Below are positions 5,811 to 6,456 of a stretch of 6,456 nt of DNA, one piece after another; within the stretch, counting starts at the first letter, position 1, and each line of letters opens with the position of its first letter. The DNA lies in the NCBI GenBank assembly GCA_038247995.1, contig JBBRUG010000332.1:1-6456 (forward strand), in the 5' to 3' direction. The notes under the pieces are model-generated. The model was given only the letters and a program-made list of their open reading frames with translations, was not told the origin of the DNA and did not search any database. The translations under genes were made by a program, and so were the position numbers. This stretch comes from JBBRUG01 sp038247995. GTDB lineage: Bacteria > Chloroflexota > Chloroflexia > Chloroflexales > Chloroflexaceae.

Positions 5811-6456
5811 TCACACAGCCACCAACTCCGCCGCCTGTAACGTCCTCGCCTCGACCTCGGCAAGCGTTGCGCCCAGCGCCGTAACGTGGCCCATTTTGCG
5901 ACCCACCCGTGATTGGCGCTTGCCATACAGATGCACATGCACACCGGGCACAGCCAGCGCCGCCGGCAACGCATCGGCGGGCACCGGGCCAGTGTGTCGG
6001 CCCAACACGTTCACCATCACCACTGCTGGGGCGCGCAGATCGGTTCGCCCCAACGGCCAACCCATAACGGCCCGCAAATGGTTCTCGAACTGCGATGTCA
6101 CACAGCCTTCAATCGTATAATGTCCTGAGTTATGTGGACGCGGCGCAAGTTCATTTACCAGCACCCGACCGTCGGCCAGCGCAAAGAGTTCCACACCAAA
6201 AATCCCTGTGCCCTCAACTGCCGCTACGGCCGCCGCCGCCAAATCACTGGCCGCCGCCGCCTGCGCAGGCGTTATCGACGCCGGAGCACGCACAATCCGG
6301 CAGATATGGCGCTCCTGCACAGTCTCGACTACCGGATAACGAGCGACCTCACCCGACCGGCTTTTTACCACCAACACTGCCAACTCACGCTCGAACGGCA
6401 CAAACGCCTCAACCATAAGCGGGCTACCGCCGCGGCTCAGGCGTTCCCAGGCTGCC
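5811..6456 (-). CDS. purK: 5-(carboxyamino)imidazole ribonucleotide synthase, C-terminal part (window edge)
   Basis: The C-terminal 214 residues of PurK, the ATP-grasp enzyme that carboxylates AIR with ATP and bicarbonate to give N5-CAIR, the substrate of PurE. The reading frame stays open to the right edge, so the N-terminal nucleotide-binding half lies outside the window; the Met at 6416 is internal, since AWERLS and the strand PLMVEAFVPFERELAV run through it. Signatures: EAFVPFERELAV, then GIFGVELF and VNELAPRPHNSGHYTIEGC (metal and ATP phosphate ligands Glu and Asn-Glu), HLYGK and GRKMGHVT near the end. These fit PurK better than the related PurT. Nothing looks broken. Gene order is purK then purE, the reverse of the Escherichia coli purEK operon. 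Confidence 0.97.
   Translation of the reverse strand, partial: AAWERLSRGGSPLMVEAFVPFERELAVLVVKSRSGEVARYPVVETVQERHICRIVRAPASITPAQAAAASDLAAAAVAAVEGTGIFGVELFALADGRVLVNELAPRPHNSGHYTIEGCVTSQFENHLRAVMGWPLGRTDLRAPAVVMVNVLGRHTGPVPADALPAALAVPGVHVHLYGKRQSRVGRKMGHVTALGATLAEVEARTLQAAELVAV

Overview
This is a GC-rich bacterial chromosome segment with five protein-coding genes and short, more AT-rich intergenic gaps. The proteins resemble what I know from Chloroflexota (green non-sulfur bacteria): a PHP domain fused to a Schlafen-type AlbA_2 domain, XerC/D-like solitary integrases, and a purK/purE pair. The assignment to that phylum is an impression from family resemblance, not a demonstrated result. I see no rRNA or tRNA gene, CRISPR array, complete insertion sequence or replication origin.

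Layout from left to right: (1) 1-108 is non-coding and holds hairpins. (2) 109-1083, minus strand, is a complete tyrosine recombinase with all catalytic residues, a strong Shine-Dalgarno site and an extended -10 promoter. (3) 1277-2509, minus strand, is a 12-helix major facilitator superfamily (MFS) transporter of unknown substrate, perhaps read from a leaderless mRNA. (4) 2510-2803 is a divergent regulatory gap with a palindrome, an extended -10 promoter and a possible cysteine-rich leader ORF that overlaps the next gene by ATGA. (5) 2804-5167, plus strand, is a 787-residue multidomain protein: an N-terminal PHP metallo-phosphoesterase domain, an AlbA_2 domain, and a C-terminal third built from repeated modules I cannot assign to a named family. 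(6) 5168-5251 separates two convergent genes and carries a long perfect stem-loop. (7) 5252-5734 (purE) and 5811-6456 (purK, cut by the window edge), both minus strand, form a purK-purE pair for de novo purine synthesis.

PurK and PurE act in sequence: PurK makes N5-CAIR from AIR, ATP and bicarbonate, and PurE rearranges it to CAIR. The integrase, the transporter and the PHP protein show no clear functional link to each other or to the purine genes. The most interesting object is the PHP-AlbA_2-repeat protein. Its domains suggest action on nucleic acids or nucleotides, and both parent families occur in defence and RNA/DNA-processing proteins, but no function can be fixed from this window alone.
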